Positions 15,937-26,463 of a stretch of 64,000 bases of DNA are shown here, in pieces. The translations under genes were made by a program, and so were the position numbers. This stretch comes from an uncultured Halomonas sp. (lineage in GTDB: Bacteria; Pseudomonadota; Gammaproteobacteria; Pseudomonadales; Halomonadaceae). Numbering within the stretch: the first letter of the stretch is position 1; every line of letters begins with the position of its first letter. A model generated the notes under the pieces. It was given only the letters and a program-made list of their open reading frames with translations, had not been told where the DNA came from and did no database searches. The DNA is taken from positions 248,001 to 312,000 of the forward strand of contig NZ_CANMVL010000002.1 of the NCBI RefSeq assembly GCF_947501415.1. Reading direction: 5' to 3'.

Positions 15937-16914
15937 TCAGGACTCGATCTCGAGCGCTTCGCGAACGGCGGCCAGGCCGTCCTCGCCGTCGCGGGTCTCG
16001 ACACCCTCGAGCCAGGCGTCGAGCACTTCCGGGTTGGCCTGCAGATAGTCACGGGCGGCGTCACGGGGGTCCTTGCCCTCCTCCATGATCTCCCCCATCA
16101 GCTGGCTCTCCATCTCGAGGGTGAACACGAGATTGTCCAGCAGGGTCGCCACATTGCCACACTCCTCGACGAGACCATCACGAGTGTTGGTATAGATCGT
16201 GGCCCCTCCCAGGTCGGGACCGAAGTAATCGTCGGCTCCCTCCAGGTAGGCCATATCAAAGTTGGTGTTCATCGGGTGCGGCTCCCAGCCCAGGAACACC
16301 ATCCAGTTCTCGTCCGGCACCCGGGCGCCCAACTCGGAGAGCATGCCCGCCTCGCTGGAATCGATAAGTTGCCAGTCACCCAGGCCAAAGGCGTCGTCAT
16401 CGATCATCTGCTGGATCATCTGATTGCCGTCGTTGCCGGCCTCGATGCCATGGATGCTGCTGTCGAACTTGTCGGCATGCTGGTCCAGGTCGGCCAGCGA
16501 GGTGACGCCGGCATCGTACACATACTGCGGCACCGCCAGGGTGTACTTGGCGCCTTCGAGGTTGGCACGCAGACGGTCGACGCTACCCTCCTCGACATAG
16601 GGGTTGCTGATCGATGCCATGGAGGGCATCCAGTTGCCCAGGAAGATATCGAAGTCACCATTCTTCATGCCCTGATAGGCGATGGGCACGGAAACGGTGT
16701 CGATACGGGTCTCATAGTCCAGCGCTTCGAACACCTCGGTGGCCAGAGCGGTGGTAGCGGTAATGTCGGTCCAGCCCACTTCGGCGAAGCGCAGCGTCTC
16801 GCAGCTTTCGGATTCCTGAGCAAGCACCGGGGTGGCGCCCATCACCAGCGCGGCGGCACCCAGACCAAGGCTCATATGGCGACTGGAACGGCGGGAAATG
16901 CGAGATACGTTCAT
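15937..16914 (-). CDS. choX: Choline ABC transporter substrate-binding protein ChoX
   Basis: 325 residues. The signal peptide ends near residue 32 (ALVMGATPVLA). The mature part is an OpuAC-type binding protein: ETLRFAEVGWTDITATTALA near its N-terminus, FLGNWMPSM, and WMVFLGWEPHPMN, the motif typical of ChoX-type choline binders. Aromatic residues in these motifs form the cage for trimethylammonium. ATG 16914 follows GGAGG with a seven-base spacer. It is divergent from betIBA with a BetI operator between, which supports choline as ligand. No permease or ATPase gene is adjacent, so it must share a membrane complex encoded elsewhere. Confidence 0.9.
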   Translation of the reverse strand: MNVSRISRRSSRHMSLGLGAAALVMGATPVLAQESESCETLRFAEVGWTDITATTALATEVFEALDYETRIDTVSVPIAYQGMKNGDFDIFLGNWMPSMASISNPYVEEGSVDRLRANLEGAKYTLAVPQYVYDAGVTSLADLDQHADKFDSSIHGIEAGNDGNQMIQQMIDDDAFGLGDWQLIDSSEAGMLSELGARVPDENWMVFLGWEPHPMNTNFDMAYLEGADDYFGPDLGGATIYTNTRDGLVEECGNVATLLDNLVFTLEMESQLMGEIMEEGKDPRDAARDYLQANPEVLDAWLEGVETRDGEDGLAAVREALEIES

Positions 16915-16970
16915 GAAATTACCTCCGTGAAGGGACTTGAGTATAGTCGGCGTCTGCCAACCCTTTATTG

Positions 16971-16984
16971 ATTGAACGTTCAAT
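16971..16984. promoter_or_regulatory. BetI operator between choX and betIBA
   Basis: ATTGAACGTTCAAT is a perfect 14-bp palindrome in the AT-rich centre of the divergent gap, flanked by TTTATTG and AAAAAAC. It matches the known form of BetI sites (TTGAACGTTCAA-like). Choline releases BetI and so would induce both uptake and oxidation genes. Confidence 0.8.
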
Positions 16985-17064
16985 AAAAAACTGGCAAGCT
17001 GGCACTATCCTAACCGCACATACCGGTGTGGTGGCAAGTCATCCGGACAAGGGAGGGCTCGAGA

Positions 17065-17697
17065 ATGCCCAAGGTCGGAATGGAACCCATCCGCCGCCAG
17101 CAGCTGATCAAGGCAACCATGGCGGCCATCGATGAGGTCGGCCTTGCCGACGCCACCGTGGCGCGTATTGCGCGACACGCCGGGGTATCGGCCGGCATCA
17201 TCAGCCATTACTTCGGTGGCAAGGATGGCCTGCTCGAGGCCACCATGCGACAGATCCTCAGTGACCTGGGCGAGGCCGTGGCCGCCTGCCGGCGCAAGCT
17301 GCGCAACGACACCCCTCGAGCCCGACTGGAAGCCATCATCGAGGGCAATTTCGACCGCAGCCAGGTGACCGACCCGGTGGCCAAGACCTGGCTGGCCTTC
17401 TGGGCCAGCAGCATGCACAAGCCACGCCTTGCGCGCCTGCAGCAGGTCAACGACCGACGCCTATACTCGAACCTGTGCGCCCAGTTCCGCCGTCTGATGC
17501 CGCTCGACGAGGCGCGTCTGGCATCGCGTACCCTGGCGGCGGTGATCGACGGCCTCTGGCTGCGCGGGGCACTCACACCGGAGGGCCTGGATGCCGAAGG
17601 CGCCCGCCGTGCGGCACTCGCCACCCTCGACAGGCTACTTGCCGCTTCCGACTCAGTTGCCGCTTCCGACTCTGCCACCGCCATCGACGCTCGCTGA
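17065..17697 (+). CDS. betI: Choline-responsive TetR-family repressor BetI
   Basis: 210 residues. It begins [18 protein letters not shown], as almost all BetI proteins do. The helix-turn-helix [27 protein letters not shown] is at about residues 28-55, followed by the ligand domain with [16 protein letters not shown]. It represses the bet genes until choline is present. ATG 17065 has GGGAGG eight bases upstream; the frame stays open further upstream without a better start. The C-terminus carries a small duplicated peptide ([11 protein letters not shown]). It is followed after 10 bases by betB. Confidence 0.96.
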   Translation: MPKVGMEPIRRQQLIKATMAAIDEVGLADATVARIARHAGVSAGIISHYFGGKDGLLEATMRQILSDLGEAVAACRRKLRNDTPRARLEAIIEGNFDRSQVTDPVAKTWLAFWASSMHKPRLARLQQVNDRRLYSNLCAQFRRLMPLDEARLASRTLAAVIDGLWLRGALTPEGLDAEGARRAALATLDRLLAASDSVAASDSATAIDAR

Positions 17698-17707
17698 GGA
17701 GAGACTC

Positions 17708-19192
<1,485 letters not shown>

Positions 19193-19201
19193 GGAGACCC
19201 C

Positions 19202-20893
19202 ATGACCCAGATCCGCGAATTCGACTACGTCATCATCGGCGCCGGTTCCGCCGGCAATGTGCTGGCCACCCGCCTGACCGAGGACGCCGACGTCTCGGTG
19301 CTGCTGCTCGAGGCCGGCGGCCCCGACTATCGCCTCGACTTCCGTACCCAGATGCCGGCGGCCCTGGCCTACCCTCTCCAGGGCACGCTCAACAACTGGG
19401 CCTTCGAGACCGACCCCGAGCCCCATATGGACGGCCGGCGCATGGAGTGCGGCCGTGGCAAGGGTCTGGGAGGCTCATCACTGATCAATGGCATGTGCTA
19501 TATCCGTGGCAACGCCCTGGACTACGACCATTGGGCCAAGACGCCGGGACTCGATGACTGGACCTATGCGGACTGCCTGCCCTACTTCCGCAAGTCCGAG
19601 AGTCGCGATATCGGCCCCAATGACTACCATGGCGGCGACGGGCCGGTGAGTGTCACGACCCCGAAAGCGGACAACAACCCGCTCTATCGCACCTTTATCG
19701 AGGCGGGCAAGCAGGCCGGCTACCCCGAGACCGACGACGTCAACGGCTACCAGCAGGAGGGCTTCGGCCCCATGGACCGCTTCGTCACGCCCAGGGGGCG
19801 ACGTGCCTCCACCGCCCGGGGCTATCTTGACCAGGCCAAGGGACGCTCGAACCTGACCATCGAGACCCGCGCCATGACCGACATCATCGAATTCGAGAGC
19901 AAGCGTGCGGTCGGCGTGCGCTACCGCAGGCGTGGCCAGGAACAGCGGGTGCGCGCCCGCCGCGAGGTATTGCTGTGTGGCGGCGCCATCGCCTCGCCAC
20001 AGATCCTGCAGCGCTCGGGCGTCGGCCCCGCCGATGTTCTGGAGGAGTTCGGCATTGCCCCGGTGCATATCAACGACAATGTCGGCGCCCATCTCCAGGA
20101 TCATCTGGAGATGTATATCCAGTACGAGTGCACTCAGCCAATCTCTCTCTACCCGGCCCTGAAGTGGTGGAACCAGCCGAAGATCGGCGCCGAGTGGCTG
20201 TTCCTCGGCCGCGGGGTCGGCGCCAGCAACCAGTTCGAGGCCGCCGGCTTCATCCGCAGCAATGACCAGCAGGCCTGGCCCAACCTGCAGTACCACTTCC
20301 TGCCGATTGCCATCAGCTATAACGGCAAGAGCGCGGTGCAGGCCCACGGCTTCCAGGCCCATGTGGGCTCCATGCGCTCCAAGAGCCGCGGACGCATCCG
20401 CCTGACCTCCCGTGACCCCAAGGCCGCGCCGAGCATCCTGTTCAACTACATGTCGAAGGAGGAGGACTGGCAGGAGTTTCGCGACGCCATTCGCCTGACC
20501 CGCGAGATCATCGCTCAGCCCGCCTTCGACGCCTATCGTGGCCGCGAGATCTCACCCGGCCCCGAGGTGCAGAGCGATGCCGAGCTGGATGCCTTCGTGC
20601 GCGCCAATGCCGAGACCGCCTACCACCCCTGCGGCAGCTGCCGCATGGGCGATGGCGACGACGCCGTGGTGGACGGCCAGGGCCGGGTGCATGGGGTCGA
20701 GGGCCTACGCGTCGTGGATGCCTCGCTCTTCCCGCAGATCCCGACCGGCAACCTCAATGCGCCGACCATCATGCTCGCCGAGAAGATCGCCGATCGCATC
20801 CGCGGCCGCGAGCCGTTGCCGCGCAGCGATGCCCCCTACTACGTGGCGGGCGACACCCCAGCACGCGGCGAGCCCCAGCGCCGACTCGACTGA
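19202..20893 (+). CDS. betA: Choline dehydrogenase BetA
   Basis: 563 residues of the GMC flavoprotein family. The FAD motif [18 protein letters not shown] is at the N-terminus, [17 protein letters not shown] follows near residue 84, and the catalytic His motif [11 protein letters not shown] is near residue 473. It oxidises choline to betaine aldehyde (and can continue to betaine), passing electrons to the membrane respiratory chain. AAGGAG sits before ATG 19202. Last gene of the operon, followed by a terminator. Confidence 0.97.
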   Translation: MTQIREFDYVIIGAGSAGNVLATRLTEDADVSVLLLEAGGPDYRLDFRTQMPAALAYPLQGTLNNWAFETDPEPHMDGRRMECGRGKGLGGSSLINGMCYIRGNALDYDHWAKTPGLDDWTYADCLPYFRKSESRDIGPNDYHGGDGPVSVTTPKADNNPLYRTFIEAGKQAGYPETDDVNGYQQEGFGPMDRFVTPRGRRASTARGYLDQAKGRSNLTIETRAMTDIIEFESKRAVGVRYRRRGQEQRVRARREVLLCGGAIASPQILQRSGVGPADVLEEFGIAPVHINDNVGAHLQDHLEMYIQYECTQPISLYPALKWWNQPKIGAEWLFLGRGVGASNQFEAAGFIRSNDQQAWPNLQYHFLPIAISYNGKSAVQAHGFQAHVGSMRSKSRGRIRLTSRDPKAAPSILFNYMSKEEDWQEFRDAIRLTREIIAQPAFDAYRGREISPGPEVQSDAELDAFVRANAETAYHPCGSCRMGDGDDAVVDGQGRVHGVEGLRVVDASLFPQIPTGNLNAPTIMLAEKIADRIRGREPLPRSDAPYYVAGDTPARGEPQRRLD

Positions 20894-20914
20894 GGATACC
20901 GCTGCCGCACCACT

Positions 20915-20952
20915 GCGCCCCGCCCTGCAACTGCAGCGCGGGGCGCTTTTTT
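20915..20952 (+). terminator. Rho-independent terminator of betIBA
   Basis: Stem GCGCCCCGC / GCGGGGCGC with a 13-base inner loop, followed by TTTTTT, lies 22 bases after the betA stop. Confidence 0.88.
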
Positions 20953-21086
20953 GGATGCACACAGTCCCGGATGGCTGCCACGTTCGAAGCTTGTCCGGCG
21001 ACGGTCCCTCTCGCGCCTCTTCAAGGCCCTGGCCAAGAGTCGTGCCGCTGGCCGGTTGCACACATCTAAGCTAATCTGGAAGAATT

Positions 21087-21100
21087 CAAACGTCTGTTCG
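21087..21100. promoter_or_regulatory. PsrA/FadR-like palindrome upstream of fadE
   Basis: CAAAC-GTCT-GTTCG differs by one base from the PsrA consensus form (C/G)AAAC-N2-4-GTTT(G/C). It lies 35 bases before the fadE start. PsrA represses fatty-acid oxidation genes in Pseudomonas; here the binding protein is inferred. Confidence 0.35.
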
Positions 21101-21134
21101 ATCTTTCATCGCCTACCCTCATCGGAGTCACTCT

Positions 21135-23582
21135 ATGCTCACCCTGATCCTGCTGATCGTGGCCATCGTCGGCCTGCTGGCGGTGATGCGCCGCGAGGCG
21201 GGCGCCCTGCCCGCCCTGGCGGTACTCGCCATCACCGGCCTGGCCAGCCTGCTCGTCGCCTCCCCCGTGCTCGGCATCCTGCTGCTGCTTGGCGCCGCAG
21301 GCGTGGCCGCCGCCGGGCTGCCGGCCCTGCGCGGCAAGTGGTTGACCCCTCGCCTGTTTACCATGTTCAAGAAGGTCTCGCCCAGGGTCTCCGAGACCGA
21401 GCGCGTGGCGCTGGAGGCCGGCAGCGTCGCCTGGGACGGCGAGCTCTTCACCGGCAAGCCGAACTGGCAGGCCCTGCTCGACTACACCGACGAGGGGCTG
21501 AGCGAGGAGGAGCAGGCCTTCCTCGACAAGCAGTGCTCGGTGGCGGCCGGCATGTGCAATGCCTGGGATATCGCCAAGGAGCGGGCCGACCTGCCCCAGG
21601 AGCTGTGGGATCACCTCAAGCAGGAGCGCTACTTCGGGATGATCATTCCCAAGGAGTACGGCGGCCTCGGCTTCTCGGCCAAGGCCCAGTCGTTGGTGCT
21701 GCAGAAGCTGTCGATCAACGAGACCCTGATGGTCACCGTTGGCGTGCCCAACTCCCTGGGGCCGGGTGAGCTGCTGCTGAAGTACGGCACCGACGAGCAG
21801 AAGAACCACTACCTGCCCCGCCTGGCCGACGGCCGTGAGATACCCTGCTTCGGCCTGACCGGCCCTCGCGCCGGCAGTGATGCGACCTCGCTGCCCGATA
21901 CCGGCGTGGTCTGCAAGCAGGTGATCGATGGCGAGGAGGTGATCGGCCTGCGCCTCAACTTCGAGAAGCGCTGGATCACCCTGGCACCCATCGCCACCGT
22001 GGTGGGCCTGGCCTTCCGCCTCTTCGACCCGGACCATCTGCTTGGCGAGGAAGAGGATCGCGGCATCACCCTGGCACTGATCCCTCGCGATACCGAGGGC
22101 ATGGAGATCGGCCGCCGGCACCACCCCATCGGCAGCCCCTTCCTGAATGGTCCGATCCGCGGCAAGGATGTCTTCGTGCCCCTGGATACCATCATCGGCG
22201 GCGAGGCGATGATCGGCCAGGGCTGGCGCATGCTGGTGGAGTGCCTCTCGGTGGGTCGCTGTATCACCCTGCCCTCCGGTGCCACCGGCACCGCACGTTA
22301 CGCCATCGGCTGGAGCGGTGGCTTCGCCCGCATCCGTCGTCAGTTCAATGTGCCCGTGGCCGAGATGGAGGGCGTTCAGGAGCCGCTGGCCCGCATGACG
22401 GCACTGGGCTATATCGCCCAGGCCGCGGTCTACCAGACCGCCAACACCATCGATCGTGGCGAGAAGCCGGCGGTCCCCTCGGCGATCCTCAAGAGCCAGC
22501 TCACCGAGTTTCAGCGGGTGATCCTCGGCGATGCCATGGATATCCATGGCGGCAAGGCGGTGACCCTGGGCCCGCGCAACTATCTGGGGATCGGCTATAG
22601 CGCCAACCCGGTGGCGATCACCGTGGAGGGCGCCAATATCATGACCCGCAACCTGATGATCTTCGGCCAGGGCGCCATCCGCTGCCATCCTTATGTCCTC
22701 GAGGAGCTGGCCGCCAAGGATGCCGATGATATCCAGGCCTTCGATCGCGCCTTCTTCGGCCATGCCGGCCTGATCTTCGGCAACGCCGCCCGCGCCTTCA
22801 CCCAGGGGCTGGGCATCGGCAAGCCGGTGGTGCCCTTCGATGGCGAAGCCGCCCGCTACGCCCAGGAGATCGCCCGACTCTCCGCCGGCTTCGGACTCTG
22901 CGCCGATGCCGCCATGGCCAGCCTCGGTGCAACCCTCAAGCTGCGTGAAATGCTCTCCGCACGACTGGGCGATGTGCTCTCCAACCTCTACCTCGCCTCC
23001 ATGGTGATCAAGCAGTGGCACGAGGGTGACAGGGTCGAGGGCGAGGAGGCCCTGCTTCACTATAGCTGTCAGCTACTGTTGGGCCGTGCTGAGCAGGCCC
23101 TGGATGAGCTGTTCGACAACCTGCCCAACCGTGCCCTCGCCGGTGTACTGCGGCGGGTGGTGATGCCACGGGGCAAGCGCTTCAAGCGCCCCCACGATGA
23201 CCTGGCACGCCGCATCGCCCAGGCGGTTTCCCACGACAGCGCCCTGCGCACGAAACTGCTGGCCAATACCTGGAGCAGCGACGATGGTCCCGAGGCCAAC
23301 TTCCTGGCCCGCTACAACGCCCTGCTGGCCACCCAGGAGCGCGCCGAGGATCTCTACCGCACGCTCAACAAGGCCTACGCCAAGGGCGAGCTTGCCGCCG
23401 ATGCCCTGCATCCGGAGCAGCGGGTCGAGGCCGGCCTGGCCCAGGGGATCATTTCACAGGAGGATGGCGCCTTTATGCGCGAGCGCGAGGCCCGGGTACT
23501 GGAGCTGCTGACCGTGGACGACTTCGAGTACGACGCCTTCGTGACCGACAAGTCCAAGGTACTGCGCCATAACACCGCCTGA
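21135..23582 (+). CDS. fadE: Acyl-CoA dehydrogenase FadE
   Basis: 815 residues, nearly the same as E. coli FadE (814) and much longer than ordinary acyl-CoA dehydrogenases. Two hydrophobic segments at residues 3-18 and about 28-63 suggest membrane association. The catalytic core follows: ITGPRAGSDATSLPDTG-like flavin region (read as LTGPRAGSD near residue 244), FEKRWITLAPIA, and MDIHGGKAVTLGPRNYLG near residue 467. The long C-terminal helical region is FadE-specific. It performs the first dehydrogenation of fatty-acid beta-oxidation. It is a single gene between terminators. GGAG lies nine bases before ATG 21135. Confidence 0.96.
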   Translation: MLTLILLIVAIVGLLAVMRREAGALPALAVLAITGLASLLVASPVLGILLLLGAAGVAAAGLPALRGKWLTPRLFTMFKKVSPRVSETERVALEAGSVAWDGELFTGKPNWQALLDYTDEGLSEEEQAFLDKQCSVAAGMCNAWDIAKERADLPQELWDHLKQERYFGMIIPKEYGGLGFSAKAQSLVLQKLSINETLMVTVGVPNSLGPGELLLKYGTDEQKNHYLPRLADGREIPCFGLTGPRAGSDATSLPDTGVVCKQVIDGEEVIGLRLNFEKRWITLAPIATVVGLAFRLFDPDHLLGEEEDRGITLALIPRDTEGMEIGRRHHPIGSPFLNGPIRGKDVFVPLDTIIGGEAMIGQGWRMLVECLSVGRCITLPSGATGTARYAIGWSGGFARIRRQFNVPVAEMEGVQEPLARMTALGYIAQAAVYQTANTIDRGEKPAVPSAILKSQLTEFQRVILGDAMDIHGGKAVTLGPRNYLGIGYSANPVAITVEGANIMTRNLMIFGQGAIRCHPYVLEELAAKDADDIQAFDRAFFGHAGLIFGNAARAFTQGLGIGKPVVPFDGEAARYAQEIARLSAGFGLCADAAMASLGATLKLREMLSARLGDVLSNLYLASMVIKQWHEGDRVEGEEALLHYSCQLLLGRAEQALDELFDNLPNRALAGVLRRVVMPRGKRFKRPHDDLARRIAQAVSHDSALRTKLLANTWSSDDGPEANFLARYNALLATQERAEDLYRTLNKAYAKGELAADALHPEQRVEAGLAQGIISQEDGAFMREREARVLELLTVDDFEYDAFVTDKSKVLRHNTA

Positions 23583-23604
23583 CGCTCATCTACCTCTCCG
23601 TCGC

Positions 23605-23633
23605 ATGCCCCGGCCAATGCCGGGGCATTTTCG
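23605..23633 (+). terminator. Rho-independent terminator of fadE
   Basis: Perfect stem ATGCCCCGGC / GCCGGGGCAT with loop CAAT, ending in TTTTC. The following 130 bases up to the convergent permease gene are strongly pyrimidine-rich on the + strand and hold no gene. Confidence 0.85.
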
Positions 23634-23766
23634 TTCGGCCTCGGGCAGCGGTCCGTCTCTCCTTGGTTGTTCGCCTACCGCTGCCTGTACCACGCCCCCG
23701 GCTTCCTGTTTCCCACCCACTCCTTGCTTCTCTCGCACCTCGCCCCTCGTTCCTTGCACCCCGTTC

Positions 23767-25686
23767 CTACAAGGGCCAGACCAGCAGGATCATCGGCACG
23801 GTCACGGCCATCACCACCAGCGAAAGCGGCAACCCCAGCCGCCAGTAGTCACTGAAGCGATAACCACCGGGTCCCATCACCAGGGTATTGGACTGGTGGC
23901 CGATGGGGGTCAGGAAGGCACAGGAGGCGCTTACCGCCACCACCATCAGGAAGGGGTCCACCGAGGTTCCGAAGCCCGACGCCAGACTCGCGGCGATCGG
24001 CGCCATCAACAGCGCCGCGGCGGCATTGTTGACGATATTGGAAAGCACCATGGCGAGCAGGAAGAGCGCCACCAGCGTGACCACCACCGGCCAGTCGCTG
24101 CCCCAGGCGAGCATCGCCTCGGCGATGAGGGTCGCCCCGCCGCTGGTCTCCAGCGCTTCGCCCACCGGAATCATCGCCCCGAGCAGCACGATCACCGGTC
24201 CATCGATCGCCTGATAGCCCTCGCGCAGCGGCAGCACGCCGACCAGCAGCGAGACCAGAGCCGCCGTGGAGAGCGCCACCGCCGCCGGCAGAAGATCGAG
24301 CAGCATGGCCAGGATGGCGGCGGCGAAGATGGCGAGCGATACCAGCAGCATGCGCGGCTGCCCCAGGGTCAGATTGCGGCTAGCCAGCGGCAGGCAGCCC
24401 AGGGTCGACAGACTCTCGGCCAGCTCGCTCTCATCGCCCTGCAGCAACAGCACATCCCCGGCACGAAAGCGGATCTCGTGCAGGCGCTGCCTGAGGCGAC
24501 CGCCATCCCGAGCAACGGCGACCAGATGCAGGCTGAACTGGTTCTGCAGTCGCAGCTGTGCCACCGTGCGGTTGATCATCTTCGAGTCGTTGCGCACGAC
24601 GGCCTCGACCAGCTGCAACCCTTCGGTATCAACCCCCTTGTACTCCCTGTCCGATTTTCCGCTGGTCTTCCTGTCCACACTGTTGCGCTTGCTGTCATCC
24701 TCCAAGACAGCAGGGGCATGCTCCGGCGCGGCCTCCCCAGTGCCCTTCTCCTCTGCTTCCTCGCTATCGTGTCCCTCTTCTTTCTCCTGCCCCTCTTCGG
24801 CCTCCTTGCCCAGACGCAGCCCCGCCTTGTCCTCCAGCAGCTTCATCTCCTCGGGCCCCGCCTCCATCAGCAGGATATCCCCCTCTCTCAACACCCCGAA
24901 GAAGGCATGGCCGGCGCGGCGCTTCTCGTCGCGCACCACCGCCAGCACCGGCACCGCCTCCTTCAGCTTCTGCTGCAGCTCACGCAGGGTCAGCCCCCTG
25001 GCCTGGGAGTCTTCACCGACACGCAATTCGACCAGATAGTTGGCGGTGTCGAACATGGCCTCCGTGGAGGCCTTGCCCGCGCGCTGGGGCACCAGGCGCC
25101 AGCCGACCAGGAGAATGAAGATCAATCCCGCCAGGGCCACCGCCACGCCTACCGGCGAGAAGGAGAACATGCCGAAGCTCTCGCCGGTCACGCCGCCACG
25201 GTAGCTGGCGATAATGATATTGGGCGGGGTGCCGATCAGGGTGGTCAGTCCGCCCAGCAGCGACCCGAACGCCAGGGGCATCAGCAACAGCGAGGGGGAA
25301 ATATCGTGTTCGCGCGCCATGCGCATGGCCACCGGCAGCAGCAGTGCGAGCGCTCCCACGTTGTTCATGACGCCGGAAAGCACCACGACCGTGCCCACCA
25401 GCACCAGCAACTGCAGGAAGAGGCGCTCGCCCACCTTGAGGAGCTGCTTGGCAATCAGGTCCACCACGCCAGAGCGTTCGAACCCCCGGCTGAGGACGAG
25501 GACAGCGGCAACCGTAATCACCGCCGGATGGCCGAAGCCCTGGAAGGCCTGATCGCCGGGAACCAGGCCCAGCACCACCGAGCCCAGCAGCGCGGCCATC
25601 GCCACCAGATCATAGCGAAAGCGCCCCCAGACAAAGGCTGCCAGGGTCGCGCCGAGGACGAGGAAGATCAGGGTGCTGTCGGCCAT
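23767..25686 (-). CDS. SLC13/DASS-type permease with two RCK_C domains
   Basis: 639 residues. About five hydrophobic segments (residues 1-200) include the motif IGTPPNIIIASYRGG. Then come two TrkA-C (RCK_C) type domains, the first ending DILLMEAGPEEM and the second with GDVLLLQGDESEL. Six more membrane segments follow, with LSNIVNNAAAALLMAPIA and FLTPIGHQSNTLVMGPGGY. This is the architecture of bacterial SLC13-like transporters for sulfate or carboxylates. The cargo is not determined. Unusual is a linker of about 60 residues, rich in Glu, Lys and Ser, between the two RCK_C domains (about residues 293-352). No regulator is adjacent. Confidence 0.88.
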   Translation of the reverse strand: MADSTLIFLVLGATLAAFVWGRFRYDLVAMAALLGSVVLGLVPGDQAFQGFGHPAVITVAAVLVLSRGFERSGVVDLIAKQLLKVGERLFLQLLVLVGTVVVLSGVMNNVGALALLLPVAMRMAREHDISPSLLLMPLAFGSLLGGLTTLIGTPPNIIIASYRGGVTGESFGMFSFSPVGVAVALAGLIFILLVGWRLVPQRAGKASTEAMFDTANYLVELRVGEDSQARGLTLRELQQKLKEAVPVLAVVRDEKRRAGHAFFGVLREGDILLMEAGPEEMKLLEDKAGLRLGKEAEEGQEKEEGHDSEEAEEKGTGEAAPEHAPAVLEDDSKRNSVDRKTSGKSDREYKGVDTEGLQLVEAVVRNDSKMINRTVAQLRLQNQFSLHLVAVARDGGRLRQRLHEIRFRAGDVLLLQGDESELAESLSTLGCLPLASRNLTLGQPRMLLVSLAIFAAAILAMLLDLLPAAVALSTAALVSLLVGVLPLREGYQAIDGPVIVLLGAMIPVGEALETSGGATLIAEAMLAWGSDWPVVVTLVALFLLAMVLSNIVNNAAAALLMAPIAASLASGFGTSVDPFLMVVAVSASCAFLTPIGHQSNTLVMGPGGYRFSDYWRLGLPLSLVVMAVTVPMILLVWPL

Positions 25687-25888
25687 CGGTGCACCTCCCT
25701 GTGAGATCGGATGTCCACAGCATCGCCAGTCAGGCGCCCTGGCGACAAGTGTTTTCTACCGTTCGAGGCCGCCCCATCGCCTCTCGCCTGGCTACCAGGG
25801 GCAGACGGGCATCAGTCGGTGCGGGCAGGGTCGGATTCTTGTCCTTGTTCTTGCGAAGGATCACGTCCTCCGGGATGACGGTCGCCCA

Positions 25889-26449
25889 TTACGGCTCGGC
25901 GAACGGCAGAGGCTCACTGCCCCGGCGCACCTCGAAGACGTTGAGGGTCATGGCTACCAGGGCGTAGTAGCCGAAGACCCCCACCAGCTCGACCACCGCC
26001 GGCTCGCCGAAGGCGGCCACCGCCTCGGCGTAGAGCGCCTCGTCGACGCGCCGAGTGGTGTAGAGGGTCGTGCCGAGGCGATACACCAGCGCCTCGTCGT
26101 CGCGCTCGAAGGCGGGCTCGCGGCCCGCCCGCAGGGCCTCGATCACCGCCTCATCGAGCCCCGCGTCGCGGGCGATGGGCGCGTGGATCTGCCACTCGGC
26201 CTGGGACCGCCACCAGGCCGCGGTGACGAGGATCGCGAGCTCGGTGAGCCGCAGCTCCAGGCGCGTGCCGTAGCGGCAGAAGGCGCCGAGGCGCTGGGCG
26301 TGGTCGGCCAGCTCCGGGCTGTGGATCCAGGCCAGGAAGGGGCCATCCAGATTGCCGCGCGGGCCGCTCAGGATGGCGTCCAGAACGCGGCGCTGCTCGG
26401 GGGCCATGGCGGCCTCGTCCAGGGGAGAGAGGCGGGAGTCGATCGACAT
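25889..26449 (-). CDS. Carboxymuconolactone decarboxylase family protein
   Basis: 186 residues, all-helical CMD/AhpD-like fold. It begins MSIDSRLSPLDEAAMAPEQRRVLDAI, then ELRLTELAILVTAAWWRSQAEWQIHAPIARDAGL. The CxxC redox pair of AhpD-type members is absent; Glu, Trp and His of the EW-x2-H group are present. ATG 26449 has GGAG nine bases upstream. ATG 26464 overlaps the TAA of the aminotransferase gene by one base (TAATG) and is equally credible. Co-transcribed with the aminotransferase. The reaction is unknown. Confidence 0.75.
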   Translation of the reverse strand: MSIDSRLSPLDEAAMAPEQRRVLDAILSGPRGNLDGPFLAWIHSPELADHAQRLGAFCRYGTRLELRLTELAILVTAAWWRSQAEWQIHAPIARDAGLDEAVIEALRAGREPAFERDDEALVYRLGTTLYTTRRVDEALYAEAVAAFGEPAVVELVGVFGYYALVAMTLNVFEVRRGSEPLPFAEP

Positions 26450-26463
26450 CGGGCGGGGCTCCA

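Noticed and set aside
16985-17011. TATCCT as the betI -10 element
   Set aside because: No -35 at an acceptable distance; the nearest TTGAAC is 28 bases upstream and lies within the BetI operator.
21066-23060. 664-codon - strand frame opposite fadE
   Set aside because: Antisense shadow of fadE with low-complexity H/G/L content.
23640-23766. Pyrimidine-rich stretch between fadE and the permease as another tandem array
   Set aside because: The words (CCTTG, CTCGCAC, CCCCTCG) recur loosely but I could not define a unit or period.
25687-25888. Search for a promoter, RNA or small gene in the gap upstream of the SLC13-type permease
   Set aside because: Only a weak CGCCAG/CTGGCG hairpin is visible; nothing supports a feature.
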